A stretch of DNA of 64,000 nt from Deinococcus alpinitundrae. GTDB lineage: Bacteria > Deinococcota > Deinococci > Deinococcales > Deinococcaceae. Position numbers and translations under genes: made by a program. The notes beneath the pieces are model-generated. The model was not told where the DNA came from. It saw only the letters and a program-made list of their open reading frames with translations, and made no database searches. Below are positions 53,565 to 64,000 of the stretch, one piece after another. Position 1 is the stretch's first letter. Every line of letters starts with the position of its first letter. The stretch spans positions 124,001 to 188,000 of the forward strand of contig NZ_WXZL01000006.1 in assembly GCF_009982895.1 (NCBI RefSeq), read 5' to 3'.

Positions 53565-54464
53565 ATGCTGAGTGCCCTTCTCACGGTGGTGCTGCCGGTG
53601 CTGCTGATTCTGGGGCTGGGGGCGCTGGTCGGCAACCGGCTGTCGCTGGACTCCACCACCATCAACCGCCTCAATTTGTACCTGCTGACGCCCACGCTGG
53701 CGCTCAACACGCTGCTGCACACCGAGGCCAGGCCGCGCGAACTCGCCACGCTGGTGCTGGCCTACTTCGTGCTGTCGGGTGCGGGCGTGCTGCTGGGCTA
53801 CCTGGCCGGTTACCGGCAACCCGGCCCCACCCGCCGGGCGGTCATGGCCTGCGTCTCGATCGGCAACAACGGCAATTTCGGCTTGCCGGTGGCCCTCTTT
53901 GCGCTGGGGCAAACCGGCTTCGATCAGGCGCTGGTGATCTTTCTGTCGAGCGTGGTGTTGACCTTCACGGTGGGGCCACTGATCTTCGGCGGCGGTGGCG
54001 GCCTGTGGCCGACTTTGCGCGGCGTGCTGAAGTTGCCGGTGGTGTGGTGCATCGCGGCGGCGCTGATCATGCGGGGGGTGCACCTTCAGTTGCCGCTGGG
54101 CCTGGACCGGGGCCTGGGCTTGCTGGCGGGCGCGACCCTGCCGATGGTGCTGCTGTCGCTGGGGGTGCAGCTCGGCACGGGTGGGCGGCCCAGACTGCAC
54201 TTCCCGGTGTGGCTGGCCAGCGGGCTGCGGGTCTTCGCCATGCCGCTGCTGGGCTTTGGCATCGGCTACGTCGTGGGGTTGCGCGGGCTGCACCTTCAGG
54301 GGCTGGTGCTGTCCTCGGCCATGCCCACCGCCGTCAACGCCTTCGTGCTGTCCAAGGAGTACCACGCCGACAGCGACACGGTGGCCTCGGTGGTGCTGGT
54401 CACGACGCTACTGAGTGTGGTGGGGGTAGCGGTGGTGGTGCCACTGCTGGGGCAGCTGCCCTGA
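53565..54464 (+). CDS. AEC family transporter (auxin efflux carrier/malate permease type)
   Basis: 299 residues, ten membrane segments in two five-helix halves. The family mark [20 protein letters not shown] and the second-half partner [20 protein letters not shown] are present. AEC proteins export organic anions such as malate or auxin-like acids. Substrate unknown. ATG 53565 lies seven bases after TATGCT. Confidence 0.9.
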   Translation: MLSALLTVVLPVLLILGLGALVGNRLSLDSTTINRLNLYLLTPTLALNTLLHTEARPRELATLVLAYFVLSGAGVLLGYLAGYRQPGPTRRAVMACVSIGNNGNFGLPVALFALGQTGFDQALVIFLSSVVLTFTVGPLIFGGGGGLWPTLRGVLKLPVVWCIAAALIMRGVHLQLPLGLDRGLGLLAGATLPMVLLSLGVQLGTGGRPRLHFPVWLASGLRVFAMPLLGFGIGYVVGLRGLHLQGLVLSSAMPTAVNAFVLSKEYHADSDTVASVVLVTTLLSVVGVAVVVPLLGQLP

Positions 54465-54525
54465 GTCTGCCGCGCCGTGAGCGGCAAGGCCGGGCGCGTC
54501 GACGGCGGGGTGCATACTGGAAATC

Positions 54526-55842
54526 GTGTCCACCGCGCCAGAGTCTGACCGCGTTGCCCCCGCCACAGCCGCCTTGCCCGCCGACGCGCGCAACTACCGC
54601 CTGGGCATTCTCAACGGCTTTCTGGCCTCCACCGGCGACGGGTTTTTCAACACCTCGGTGGTGCTGGCAGGGTTCGCCTCGCGGCTGGGCGCTTCGAATA
54701 CCGTGATCGGCTTGCTTCCAGCCATCGCGCAGGGCGGCTGGATGCTGCCGCAGATTCTGGTGGCGGCCAGGGTGCGGGCGCTGCCGTACAAGCTGCCGAT
54801 CTACCGCTCCTCGGCCAGCGTGCGCATCGGCTCGTACCTGATGATGGTGCTGGTCACGGCATTCTTGTGGGAATCTCCGGTGCTGTGCCTGAGTCTGTTC
54901 GTGGCGGCCATGAGCATCAACGCGCTGGCGTCGGGCGTGTCGGGCCTGCCGTTTTTGGAAGTGGTCAGCAAGACGGTGCCGTCTCAGCAGCGCTCGGCGT
55001 ATTTCGGTGTGCGGAACCTGGGCGGCGGGCTGCTGGCCTTTGCAGCGGGATTGATCGTCCGCTGGATTCTGGGGTCGGGGCTGGCCTTCCCGTATACCTA
55101 TGTGCTGATTTTCGGGCTGGCGACCGTCGCCTACACCGCCGCCTACACCGTGTTCGGCAAGGTGCAGGAGCCGCCCGACGAGGTGCAGCTGCCCTCCGAC
55201 ACTCGTCAGGAACTGCGGGCCATTCCGCAACTGCTGCGGCTCGACGCGCACTTCCGGGCCTTTCTGAGCGTGCGGCTGATTTTGGCGTTCGCCAGCATGG
55301 CCGACCCCTTCTATACCGTTTATGCGCTGCGCGAATTGCGGGTGCCGAGCAGCATGCTGGGTGTCTTTCTGATGACTATTACCGGGGTCGCGCCGCTCTC
55401 GAATATCGTCTGGCGCTCCGTGGCCGAGCGCAAAGGCTCGCGCCGGATCATTCGCTATTCGGCGGCGGCGGCATTTCTGGCCCCGCTGATCGCACTGGGG
55501 CTGGGCTGGTGGTTTGCGCCCGGGCAGGCGGGCAGAGAGGTCAGCAGTGCGGCGCGGCAGAGTCAGGTCGGCTGGCTGTATCTGGCAGTGTTCGTGATGT
55601 CGAGCGTGGCGGCGCAGGGCTTTAATCTGGGCCACACCAACCACCTGCTCAACATCTCGCCGCCGCACAGCCGCAGCCGCTATATCGGCACGCTCAACAC
55701 GCTGGTCGGGCTGGCGTTGTTCGCTCCGGTGCTGGGCGGGGTCATTGCCGACAAGTTGGGGTATGAGGCGGTGTTCTGGCTGGCGGCGGGACTGTTTGCG
55801 CTGGCATGGTGGTGGTGCGGTAAATTGCGGCGGGACGCCTAG
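54526..55842 (+). CDS. Major facilitator superfamily transporter
   Basis: 438 residues with about 12 membrane segments. N-terminus NYRLGILNGFLASTGDGFFN and the central loop (KVQEPPDEVQLPSDTRQELR) separate the two halves; GARNL-like segment FGVRNLGGGLLAFAAGLIV is typical of a bacterial MFS_1 subgroup often found in thermus-deinococcus. GTG start at 54526 is seven bases after CATACT. Substrate cannot be inferred. Confidence 0.85.
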   Translation: MSTAPESDRVAPATAALPADARNYRLGILNGFLASTGDGFFNTSVVLAGFASRLGASNTVIGLLPAIAQGGWMLPQILVAARVRALPYKLPIYRSSASVRIGSYLMMVLVTAFLWESPVLCLSLFVAAMSINALASGVSGLPFLEVVSKTVPSQQRSAYFGVRNLGGGLLAFAAGLIVRWILGSGLAFPYTYVLIFGLATVAYTAAYTVFGKVQEPPDEVQLPSDTRQELRAIPQLLRLDAHFRAFLSVRLILAFASMADPFYTVYALRELRVPSSMLGVFLMTITGVAPLSNIVWRSVAERKGSRRIIRYSAAAAFLAPLIALGLGWWFAPGQAGREVSSAARQSQVGWLYLAVFVMSSVAAQGFNLGHTNHLLNISPPHSRSRYIGTLNTLVGLALFAPVLGGVIADKLGYEAVFWLAAGLFALAWWWCGKLRRDA

Positions 55843-56206
55843 CAGGTTGGGGTGGAGGGTCTGTCTAGAATTGGGCTTTTCGCCTGTGCGTCGGCTCCCC
55901 CTACCCGGTGGGGAGAGGAGTTTGTCGCTGCGCTCGGCATGGAGCTTCCGGTATTTCTAGCCGACCGTTGCGTTCATGTTCCAGACTGTCAGGCGTTGCC
56001 GGAGTGGGCGCTGTGCTAAAGATTTGCTGATCATGGGCAAGCTGCAAGGCAGCTGTCTATTTTAGAAACGACGTTGACCAGGGTTAATGTTCCTACTCGT
56101 GGACATAGGTCGGGGATAGGGGCCCAGCGACTGCCCTCTGCATTTCCCCACCTCTGACCGCCCGGTCGGGGTGCATTGTCCTTAGCGTGCGGCCTAGACT
56201 GCCTGC
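55843..56206 (+). promoter_or_regulatory. Intergenic region before the aldo-keto reductase gene
   Basis: This stretch of 364 bases has no supported gene; the only frames are short and lack start signals. The right end contains TAGACT (56195-56200) followed after six bases by the aldo-keto reductase ATG, a leaderless promoter. No terminator hairpin after the MFS gene and no clear repeat was seen. Confidence 0.5.
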
Positions 56207-58080
<1,874 letters not shown>

Positions 58081-58097
58081 GCAGGCCGTGACGGAGC

Positions 58098-58145
58098 GCC
58101 AGGGGGAGTGGACAGTGATCAGGTCCACTCCCCTCTGGCCTTTTA
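58098..58145. terminator. Bidirectional terminator
   Basis: A long stem with a perfect 10-bp inner part (GGGAGTGGAC 58104-58113 with 58123-58132) and a further CCA/TGG pairing after a small bulge, 9-base loop, then TTTT. It lies between the convergent chdC and RNase genes. Confidence 0.83.
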
Positions 58146-59549
58146 CCGGATTTCCCTCAACCGCACCGCCAGATTCGGCAGGTCCACTTCGGCCATCTGC
58201 ACCTTCAGCAGCGTGCCGGTGGGGGCCGCCGTGCTCATCAGGGTATCGAGGGCCAGTTCGGGAATCAGCACGGTGGCCTGCGGGCCGCGCCGCTCGACGA
58301 CCTGCGCGTCCCAGATGCGCTCCGGCTGGCGCTTGAGCATCACCAGGGTGTAGTGGCGGCGGGTCAGGCGCTCGGTGGTGCGGGTGCCGCCCGCGTTCAT
58401 CTCGGCCTGGGCCACCCGTCCGGCGATCTCGCCCCCGGTCAGACCAGGCTCCTCCTTGAGGGCGGCCCTGAGCTGCTGGTGCACCACCAGGTCGAGGTAG
58501 CGCCGCATCGGTGAGGTGGCCTGCGCGTAGGCGTCCAGGCCCATGCCGTGATGTGCTCCCGGGGTGGGCCGAAAGCGGGTGCGGGCCAGCGTCTTGCGGC
58601 GTGCCCAGTGGGCTGGAAGGTCGTCGCCGCGCACTTCGCGGGTGGGGGCGTCCTGGGTGGCGTAGGGCAGCGCGATGTCCAGGTCGTCGGCGTAGATGGC
58701 CGCCGCCCAGCCTGCCAGCGTCATGCATTCCTGCACGATCGAGCGGGTCTCGGGGCGCGGCAGCGACCTGATCTCGATCTCGTCGCCGTGCAGCTTGACG
58801 CGCACTTCCGGCAGATCAATGCTCAGCGCGCCCTCGGCCTCGCGCTGCTTCTTGCTGGCGACGTAAAGCTTCTGAAGCGTCACGAACGGCTCCTCGCCCG
58901 CGTCGAGCCGCAGTTGCGCGGCGCTGTAACTCAGCCGCTCGGCCCTGATGGTGGTCAGCTGCACGTCCACCGTGTCGGCGTTCCACCCGGCGTCGAAGTC
59001 GATGCTGATGCTCAGTGCCGGGGAGGTCGGGTGCAGACCCAGGCCCAGCCGCTCAACGACGGCATTGGGCACCATGCTGTAGATCCGGTCCGGCAGGTAC
59101 AGGGTCGCGCCGCGTGCGCGGGCTTCCAGGTCCAGCGGACTGTTCGGGGCAATCAGCGCGGCCACGTCGGCCACGTGGACCCACAGCCGCCAGCCGGTGG
59201 CCAGAGGCTCAAGGCCGATGGCGTCGTCGGGGTCCTGGCTGCCCTCGTCGTCGATGGCGTAGGCGGGGAGGTGCGCCAGATCGAGGCGGGGTTCGTCGGG
59301 CAGTTCCGGCACCGGCAAGTCGATGTCGCTCAGGTCGATGCCCGCCCGCTCGGCATACGGCACCCGCAATTCGTCCCATATGCCCCGGCGCAGCAGAAAT
59401 TCGTGGGCGATCTCCGGCGTCTCATTGAGTTTGGCGTCACGGATCGCCTTGGCACGCTCGGCCTTGCCGCGTGCCAGCAGTTCCACCTCGGTGCGCTGGG
59501 CTGGGGTCAGGTCGTCGGGTGGGGTGCCGGGGTTCTGTGGAGCGGTCAT
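58143..59549 (-). CDS. RNB-domain exoribonuclease, DrII-like RNase II
   Basis: 468 residues: a helical N-terminal domain (about 1-85, RTEVELLARGKAERAKAIRD ... IAHEFLLRRGIWDELRVPYA) in place of the cold-shock domains of E. coli RNase II, the RNB catalytic domain with acidic cluster AYAIDDEGSQDPDDAIGLEP, the usual YLPDRIYSMVP, QATSPMRRYLDLVVHQQL, and a short C-terminal S1-like OB part. The structure of D. radiodurans DrII shows this same replacement by a winged helix. It degrades RNA 3' to 5'. ATG 59549 is six bases after TATGCT. Confidence 0.9.
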   Translation of the reverse strand: MTAPQNPGTPPDDLTPAQRTEVELLARGKAERAKAIRDAKLNETPEIAHEFLLRRGIWDELRVPYAERAGIDLSDIDLPVPELPDEPRLDLAHLPAYAIDDEGSQDPDDAIGLEPLATGWRLWVHVADVAALIAPNSPLDLEARARGATLYLPDRIYSMVPNAVVERLGLGLHPTSPALSISIDFDAGWNADTVDVQLTTIRAERLSYSAAQLRLDAGEEPFVTLQKLYVASKKQREAEGALSIDLPEVRVKLHGDEIEIRSLPRPETRSIVQECMTLAGWAAAIYADDLDIALPYATQDAPTREVRGDDLPAHWARRKTLARTRFRPTPGAHHGMGLDAYAQATSPMRRYLDLVVHQQLRAALKEEPGLTGGEIAGRVAQAEMNAGGTRTTERLTRRHYTLVMLKRQPERIWDAQVVERRGPQATVLIPELALDTLMSTAAPTGTLLKVQMAEVDLPNLAVRLREIR

Positions 59550-59691
59550 TGAACCAGCATAGCGGGACAAGGCCGACGCGGGCGGCAGGAGGTTTTGTAA
59601 AGAGGGATTTTCTATTCTCAGATAAATTCTGCCTATCGTACCGAATCGAGGCCCTGATCTCACTCCAAAAATGCTATATGGAAACTAAGAC

Positions 59692-59721
59692 TTGACAATC
59701 TATTATATCTGGGTTTATAAC
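59692..59721 (+). promoter_or_regulatory. Strong sigma-70-type promoter of the envelope-response cluster
   Basis: Perfect -35 TTGACA (59692-59697), 18-bp spacer, -10 TATAAC (59716-59721) within an AT-rich patch (59600-59725) unlike the surrounding sequence. A leader of about 45 bases follows with GGAGG before ATG 59773. Confidence 0.75.
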
Positions 59722-59772
59722 TGCTTCAGAGGAAGGGCGACGACCGCCCGACCCAGCACCCCTGGAGGACGT

Positions 59773-60837
59773 ATGAACGACGAGAACACGGGAGGACAGC
59801 ATGCGGCGGACCAGAACGCCTTTCGCCTGCAAGTTCAGACGCTGGTGGCGCAAGGCAAACTCACCCTCGAGGAAGCCGCCGACCTGCTCGGTGAGGGCAT
59901 GGAAACCTTCGAGAACACAGCCAGCCCGGTATCACCTGCATCCCAAGCCCCAGTGGAGCTGAGCAAGTCGGTTGAGCCGACGTCAGCTGCTGAGGGCGCG
60001 GGCATGGGCAGCACTCTCCCCAACATTCCCGGCCTGTCTGCCGCCGCGCCGCTGATCGGCAAGCTGGTCAACAAGCTGGTGCGGGAAGTCGCGCCGCACT
60101 CGGAGAGCGATACGCCCGACGACCTGCGCCTCGACATCGCGGGCTACTCACTGATCGTCGCCACCGACGCTTCGCTGAGTACCCCCACCCTGAGCGGCGA
60201 CACCGACGGCCTGACACTCAGCAGCTCGCACAAAGGCTGGAATCTCAAGCAGGAACACGGCCTGCGCTTCGGCAGCCGCCGGGTGAGCCTGAACGTGCCG
60301 TTCGTGCCGCGCCATGTGCGCGCCGAACTGGCAGGTGGGCAACTGGTGCTCCCGGACGTGGCGGGCGAATTGCAGCTCGATATCGCAGGCGGCAACGTGC
60401 GGGTGGGCGAGGTGGGCCACCTCAAGGCCGAGATCTCCGGCGGCAACCTCACGGCGGGCGCGGTGGCAGGCAACTTGCACCTGGAAATCAACGGGGGCAA
60501 CGGCAAGATCGAGCGCAGTCAGACGCTGATCGCCGAGGTCAACGGCGGCATGCTCAACTGGACCGGCCTGCTCACTGAGGGCCAGCACCGCCTGGAAGTC
60601 AACGGCGGCGCGGCCAACCTCACCTTGCTGCCCGGCAGCAGTGTGCAGCTCAGTGCCGAGGTGACGGTGGGGCAGCTCGTCAGCAATTTTCCCACCCACA
60701 AGCGCGGCGGGATGCTGAACGCCACCTACAGCGGCACCCTGAACGGCGGGGCGGCAGGGCTGTCGTGTCAGGTCTCGGCAGGCCAGGTGCGCCTGAATGC
60801 CGAAGATGTATTGCCGGGAGGAGTCACCCATGCGTGA
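59773..60837 (+). CDS. DUF4097-like beta-helix protein with N-terminal SHOCT-like segment
   Basis: 354 residues, no signal peptide. N-terminal helix pair VQTLVAQGKLTLEEAADLLG is a SHOCT-like motif, shared with the two genes that follow. After a linker comes a repetitive beta region (about 120-350: GELQLDIAGGNVRVGEVGHL, KAEISGGNLTAGAVAGNLHL, EINGGNGKIERSQT, EVNGGMLNWTG), the ladder pattern of DUF4097 putative-adhesin domains. Such proteins accompany PspC/LiaF or DUF2089 regulators in cell-envelope stress operons. Start at ATG 59773 with GGAGG. It overlaps the next gene by 8 bp. Confidence 0.8.
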   Translation: MNDENTGGQHAADQNAFRLQVQTLVAQGKLTLEEAADLLGEGMETFENTASPVSPASQAPVELSKSVEPTSAAEGAGMGSTLPNIPGLSAAAPLIGKLVNKLVREVAPHSESDTPDDLRLDIAGYSLIVATDASLSTPTLSGDTDGLTLSSSHKGWNLKQEHGLRFGSRRVSLNVPFVPRHVRAELAGGQLVLPDVAGELQLDIAGGNVRVGEVGHLKAEISGGNLTAGAVAGNLHLEINGGNGKIERSQTLIAEVNGGMLNWTGLLTEGQHRLEVNGGAANLTLLPGSSVQLSAEVTVGQLVSNFPTHKRGGMLNATYSGTLNGGAAGLSCQVSAGQVRLNAEDVLPGGVTHA

Positions 60838-61465
60838 GCAGATTCGCCGGATTCTGGGCCTAGTCCACGCCGGACGCCTCAGCAGTGAGGACGCCGCGCC
60901 GCTCCTGGCCGCCCTGCACCCCAAGCTGGCCCTCAGCGAGGACGCCCTCGCGCCGATCTTCGCCCTGCTGGTCGCTGACGGCTTCGGCCCCGAGCGCGTC
61001 ACCGACATTCTCTATGCCCGCACCGATCCGCCCAAAGCGGCGGCAGCCAGCACCCGCAGCGTGCCGGGTGCCCCCAGCGCGCCGCCACCGCCCAGATCCG
61101 GCTGGCTCGGCAATCTCGACGGGCTGGCCGAGCGCATCACCGACACCGTGGAGCGGGCGCTGGACGGCGTGCCGGGGGTCAATGTGACTTCTCAGAGTGC
61201 CCGCCCGGCCAGCCCGCCGCGCCCCGGCAGCATCCTGCGCATCGAGGTCGAGGATGAGAACGGTGGCAGCTACAGCGCCAACCTGCCGATCAGCCTCGCG
61301 GCCCACGTGGGCAAGTTGATTCCGCCGCAGGCCCTCAAGTCGCTGGCCGGAATGGGCCTGAGCATCGAAGCGCTGCAGCTGCTGCTGGAGAGTAATCCCC
61401 CGCCGGGACCGCTGCTGGAATCCGAGGACGAGAACGGCAACGAGGTCCGTCTGACGGTGAGGTGA
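60830..61465 (+). CDS. SHOCT-like-motif protein of the envelope-response cluster
   Basis: 211 residues. N-terminal EQIRRILGLVHAGRLSSEDA then APLLAALHP is again the SHOCT-like helix pair, followed by a second one (DALAPIFALLVADGFGPERV). A Pro/Ser linker leads to a C-terminal domain (LRIEVEDENGGSYSANLPIS, LAAHVGKLIPPQALKSLAGM, ESEDENGNEVRLTVR) with repeated EDENG turns, the type often paired with DUF4097 proteins. Not named in any family I can recall with certainty. GGGAGGAG precedes ATG 60830. Confidence 0.75.
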   Translation: MREQIRRILGLVHAGRLSSEDAAPLLAALHPKLALSEDALAPIFALLVADGFGPERVTDILYARTDPPKAAAASTRSVPGAPSAPPPPRSGWLGNLDGLAERITDTVERALDGVPGVNVTSQSARPASPPRPGSILRIEVEDENGGSYSANLPISLAAHVGKLIPPQALKSLAGMGLSIEALQLLLESNPPPGPLLESEDENGNEVRLTVR

Positions 61466-61613
61466 GCCCCCTCTCCCGCCGGTTGCCCAACCCGGTGCCT
61501 GCCTCCAAGAGAAATCCAGTCGCCACCGGGTTTCTCTTGCCGGGTTTTGACTGGCAAATTGACGCTGGCAGGATTCTGCCGGCATCCCCGTGAGGAGCGC
61601 TACATTGAGTCCC

Positions 61614-61973
61614 ATGCCCCGCCGCCCGTTGCCCCTGCCGTTTCCCGATGTGAGCGAGGCCCCGCTCGTCACCGAATTGCGCTTTCCCGAATCGGGGATC
61701 ACCGTTCAGGGCGAGTTCGAACTCAACGAATTCGCCACCCTCGCGCCCGATACGCTCGATTTTCTGCGCCTCTACATCAAGGTGCGCGGCAACCTCAAGG
61801 AAGTCGAGCGCATTCTGGGCCTGAGTTACCCCACCGTGCGCGCCCGTTTCGACAACCTGCTGCGTTCCATCGGTTATGAGCCGGAAGCCGCCGATCCCCG
61901 CGACGAGGTGCTCAGTCAGCTCGAACGCGGCGACATCACGCCGGAAGAAGCGGCCAAGAAGCTGCGGCGCTGA
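61614..61973 (+). CDS. DUF2089 domain regulator
   Basis: 119 residues: a beta-rich N-terminus, the DUF2089 helix-turn-helix (LDFLRLYIKVRGNLKEVERI, LGLSYPTVRARFDNLLRSIG) and a C-terminal SHOCT-like helix pair (VLSQLERGDITPEEAAKKLR). Unlike many relatives it lacks the N-terminal zinc ribbon. Probably the transcriptional regulator of the two upstream genes, with which it shares the SHOCT-like motif. ATG 61614 lies seven bases after TACATT, so it has its own leaderless promoter. Confidence 0.88.
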   Translation: MPRRPLPLPFPDVSEAPLVTELRFPESGITVQGEFELNEFATLAPDTLDFLRLYIKVRGNLKEVERILGLSYPTVRARFDNLLRSIGYEPEAADPRDEVLSQLERGDITPEEAAKKLRR

Positions 61974-62003
61974 ATGATTGAAGGTTCAGCGCCGCAGCTT
62001 CTT
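61956..62003. terminator. Long hairpin terminator overlapping the DUF2089 stop codon
   Basis: An 18-bp perfect stem (61956-61973 with 61986-62003) with a 12-base loop and T residues. The left arm encodes the last five codons plus stop of the regulator. Serves the convergent small membrane gene as well. Confidence 0.85.
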
Positions 62004-62017
62004 TGGGTGAGAATTGC

Positions 62018-62230
62018 TTATTCGTCTTCTTTGACGGCCAGCTCGTTGTATTTGTTGGCCAGCACGAAGAAAGTGGGGGCCCACAGGCCGACGAAGATGC
62101 CGAAGCGCTCGCCGTGGGCGCGGTCCTCGCCGCTGCCCTTGCCGCCAGTGGTAAACCAGATGGCGATGGAGGCCAGAATGGAAGCGAAGCCCGCGACGGT
62201 CAGTACGTTGGAAGTGGTGCGGTTGTCCAT
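62018..62230 (-). CDS. Small membrane protein, 70 aa
   Basis: Two hydrophobic segments (NVLTVAGFASILASIAIWF; GIFVGLWAPTFFVLANKYNE) separated by a charged Gly-rich loop (TTGGKGSGEDRAHGERF), acidic end KEDE. No family recognised, though it looks like other two-helix deinococcal membrane proteins. AGGAGG seven bases before ATG 62230 fixes the start; a longer frame from 62296 has no such signal. Confidence 0.75.
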   Translation of the reverse strand: MDNRTTSNVLTVAGFASILASIAIWFTTGGKGSGEDRAHGERFGIFVGLWAPTFFVLANKYNELAVKEDE

Positions 62231-62348
62231 GATGGTCCTCCTGAAGGTAAGGGTCGGCACGTTGCTGACCGGTTCAGGGCAGTCTGCTCGACCCACCGGA
62301 CATGCTCTGCATCTTTCCTGACCAAGCGCCAGCGGGCTTAAGGAGAAA

Positions 62349-63464
62349 TTAAGAAGCGCTCGAGGGCAATTCCGGCTCGTTTCGGGTGTTCCTGAACACG
62401 TCCTGGCCGCTGAATTTCTCGACCTCGACCCTCACGCCGCTGCGGGCGCTCTGGTAGATCGCGTCCATCAGGCGGTGGTCCTGCACGCCCTCCTCACCGG
62501 GGGTGTACGGCTCACGGTTCTCGCGGATACAGACGGCGAAGTGGTCGACCTCCAGCGTGAACTGGTCGTAGGCGGCAAATTGGGGCCGGGTCTTGGCCCG
62601 CTCGTCGCTCAGTTCCAGCTCCAGACCGATATAGACGAAGGCTGGGTCGAGCAGCACCGAGCCGGCCTCGCCCAGCACCCGCACGGTGTCGGTCTTGAAG
62701 GCCCCGTAACTGGTCAGGAAGTTGGCGATCAGACCGCTGGGAAAGCCCAGCATCACGCTCATGGATTCTTCGACTTCCTTGAAGCGCTCGTCGTTCTGGG
62801 GCTGGTGCATCGCCGCGTAGACCCACTCCGGCTCCAGTCCGGTCAGGAAGCGCAGGGTGTTGAGGCAGTAGATGCCCACGTCCACCAGCGGCCCGCCGCC
62901 GGCCTGTTTCAAGCTCAGCCGCCATACGCTGGCATCGTCCTCGACCTGGGCGTGAATGCTGTCGAGCAACTTGATCTTGCCGAGCTGGCCCGCCGCGATG
63001 GCGCGTTTGGCAGTCCAGTGGTGCGGAGTGTACTGGATGCGGTAGGCCGCCATCAGCTTGACGCCCGCCGCTTTGCAGGCGGCGACCATCGCCTCGGCGT
63101 CCTCGGTGCTGGTCGCCAGCGGTTTCTCGCACAGCACGTGCTTGCCCATCCTGGCAGCGCGTTCGGTGTACTCACGGTGCAGGTTGTTGGGCAGCACGAT
63201 GTAGACGGCCTGCACATCGTCACGCTTTGCCAGATCGTCGAACTGTTCGTAGGTGTAGGCGTCCTGGTCGCTGAGGCCAGCGGCGCGGGCAAAGGCCTGA
63301 CCCTTGTCCGGCTCGCCGGTCACGACGGCGGCCAGGTAGGCGTGCTGGCTGGTCCGCAGCGCGGGAATCAGTTCCTCGGCGCTGAGTTCACCCAGGCCCA
63401 CGACGGCAAAACCGACGCGCTTTTGCTGGGGTTCGGGATCTCCGATGTCAGGTTGGTTGGGCAT
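62349..63464 (-). CDS. Gfo/Idh/MocA family oxidoreductase
   Basis: 371 residues: N-terminal Rossmann fold (RVGFAVVGLGELSAEELIPA, AVYIVLPNNLHREYTERAAR) with the catalytic Lys in KHVLCEKPLATSTEDAEAMV, and the C-terminal Gfo/Idh domain (LDSIHAQVEDDASVWRLSLK, GGGPLVDVGIYCLNTLRFLT with Asp and Tyr near the active site). Likely NAD(P)-dependent sugar dehydrogenase or glucose-fructose oxidoreductase-like. Substrate unknown. GAGGAG precedes ATG 63464. Confidence 0.93.
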   Translation of the reverse strand: MPNQPDIGDPEPQQKRVGFAVVGLGELSAEELIPALRTSQHAYLAAVVTGEPDKGQAFARAAGLSDQDAYTYEQFDDLAKRDDVQAVYIVLPNNLHREYTERAARMGKHVLCEKPLATSTEDAEAMVAACKAAGVKLMAAYRIQYTPHHWTAKRAIAAGQLGKIKLLDSIHAQVEDDASVWRLSLKQAGGGPLVDVGIYCLNTLRFLTGLEPEWVYAAMHQPQNDERFKEVEESMSVMLGFPSGLIANFLTSYGAFKTDTVRVLGEAGSVLLDPAFVYIGLELELSDERAKTRPQFAAYDQFTLEVDHFAVCIRENREPYTPGEEGVQDHRLMDAIYQSARSGVRVEVEKFSGQDVFRNTRNEPELPSSAS

Positions 63465-63593
63465 ACGTTCTCCTCGGGGTGAAATGGGGTCTCTCCGCTT
63501 ACCCTAGAAGCTGGTTCGTCCGCCCGGATTGGGGAGCCGTCAAGCGGCCTTTAAGTGGACGCCCGGTCATTGGAGGCGTTTCGGTGGGGCGGT

Positions 63594-63815
63594 TCAGATG
63601 ACCCCGCCGCCGATGACCAGCCGCAGCCCGGCCAGCACCAGCACCACTGCGCACAGCACCAGGCCGCCGCGCTTGCCGCTGACGGCTCCCAGAATCAGGC
63701 CGATGATGCCCAGTGGCAAGGTCACGAACCAGTTGGTCCAGCCCAGCAGCGGCAGAAATCCGAGGGCGAGGCCCAGCACGGCCAGGACGCCGAAAATGAT
63801 CGAAGCGGTGTTCAT
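63594..63815 (-). CDS. Small hydrophobic membrane protein, 73 aa
   Basis: Three close membrane segments (IIFGVLAVLGLALGFLPLLG; FVTLPLGIIGLILGAVSG; LVLCAVVLVLAGLRLVIGG), very short loops. Resembles small DUF4190-like proteins of unknown function. It starts at ATG 63815. The next 150 bases upstream hold no gene on this strand. Confidence 0.7.
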   Translation of the reverse strand: MNTASIIFGVLAVLGLALGFLPLLGWTNWFVTLPLGIIGLILGAVSGKRGGLVLCAVVLVLAGLRLVIGGGVI

Positions 63816-63969
63816 GATGGTGAATACTGGGCGAGCGGGCCGAAAGTTGCCGGCCCTGCTGGCCGCGCCTCTTTCCTGAGTCCAACGTCAAGGAAGCGTG
63901 ACCCCATCCCCAAGCGGTCTTTGACCCGCCTTCACCGACCTGAGCGCTGCCGGGCCGAGGCTGCTTGCC

Positions 63970-64000
63970 ATGACCACCTCACAACCTTTGCAGGGTAAGA
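63970..64000 (+). CDS. Start of a probable short-chain dehydrogenase (3' end outside window)
   Basis: Only ten codons are visible (MTTSQPLQGK). The segment PLQGK at this distance from the start is typical of the lead-in to the Rossmann strand of short-chain dehydrogenases. GAGG lies nine bases upstream. Inference from ten residues, so low confidence. Confidence 0.35.
   Translation, partial: MTTSQPLQGK

Overview
The window is chromosomal DNA from a member of the genus Deinococcus. Four things support this. The DNA is uniformly GC-rich. There is a cinA-ligT-recA gene order followed shortly by a homologue of the Deinococcus-specific damage-response gene ddrC. An RNase II relative has the short architecture of D. 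radiodurans DrII. Many start codons lie 5-9 bases after a TANNNT -10 box, the leaderless-mRNA arrangement known from this genus. No phage, plasmid, CRISPR, rRNA or tRNA genes were recognised. The only mobile element is one IS630-type insertion sequence (27324-28309).

Layout. 1-16.5 kb: end of an M16 peptidase, a Sco copper chaperone, an Lrp regulator divergent from alanine dehydrogenase, three tandem Skp/OmpH-like periplasmic genes, a CBS-ACT protein, a TrmB-type regulator, a C-terminal processing protease, the division/cell-wall operon ftsE-ftsX-envC-like (preceded by a small overlapping leader ORF), and D-Ala-D-Ala ligase. 16.5-27.3 kb: a peptide-type ABC importer (binding protein and two permeases, with a terminator between them), a second S41 protease, a frameshifted secreted-protein gene, RNase Y, menaquinone methyltransferase and an APP1-type phosphatase. 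27.3-28.3 kb: the insertion sequence. 28.3-36.7 kb: a surface/secretion region with two DinB-fold proteins, a stalk-domain protein, a GH18 lipoprotein, a four-repeat secreted protein, a three-repeat ricin-type lectin, a NarL-type two-component system and a secreted GH5-like protein whose catalytic residues appear replaced. 36.7-47.6 kb: DNA repair (recA, ligT, cinA, ddrC, recN) mixed with dsbA/dsbB, a PrcB-like lipoprotein and an MFS transporter. 47.6-64 kb: a PRC-barrel repeat protein with a 45-residue membrane partner, an ATPase coupled to an enolase-superfamily enzyme, Tam-like methyltransferase, transporters, aldo-keto reductase coupled to coproheme decarboxylase, DrII-like RNase, a DUF2089/DUF4097-like envelope-response cluster, a Gfo/Idh/MocA oxidoreductase and the first codons of a probable short-chain dehydrogenase.

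The most interesting signal is at 32.2-36.7 kb. A 43-bp element containing the inverted repeat TGTCCC-N7-GGGACA occurs twice, upstream of two secreted-protein genes. In both, an outer GGGAC half-site lies exactly 11 bases from the -10 box. A further GGGAC lies exactly 11 bases from the -10 box of the divergent histidine-kinase gene. I read this as the autoregulated operator of the adjacent two-component system, which would control a small surface regulon (lectin and VWREA-repeat protein). The last gene of its operon encodes an apparently catalytically dead GH5-like protein that could be a glycan-binding sensor or effector. This reading is inference from sequence.
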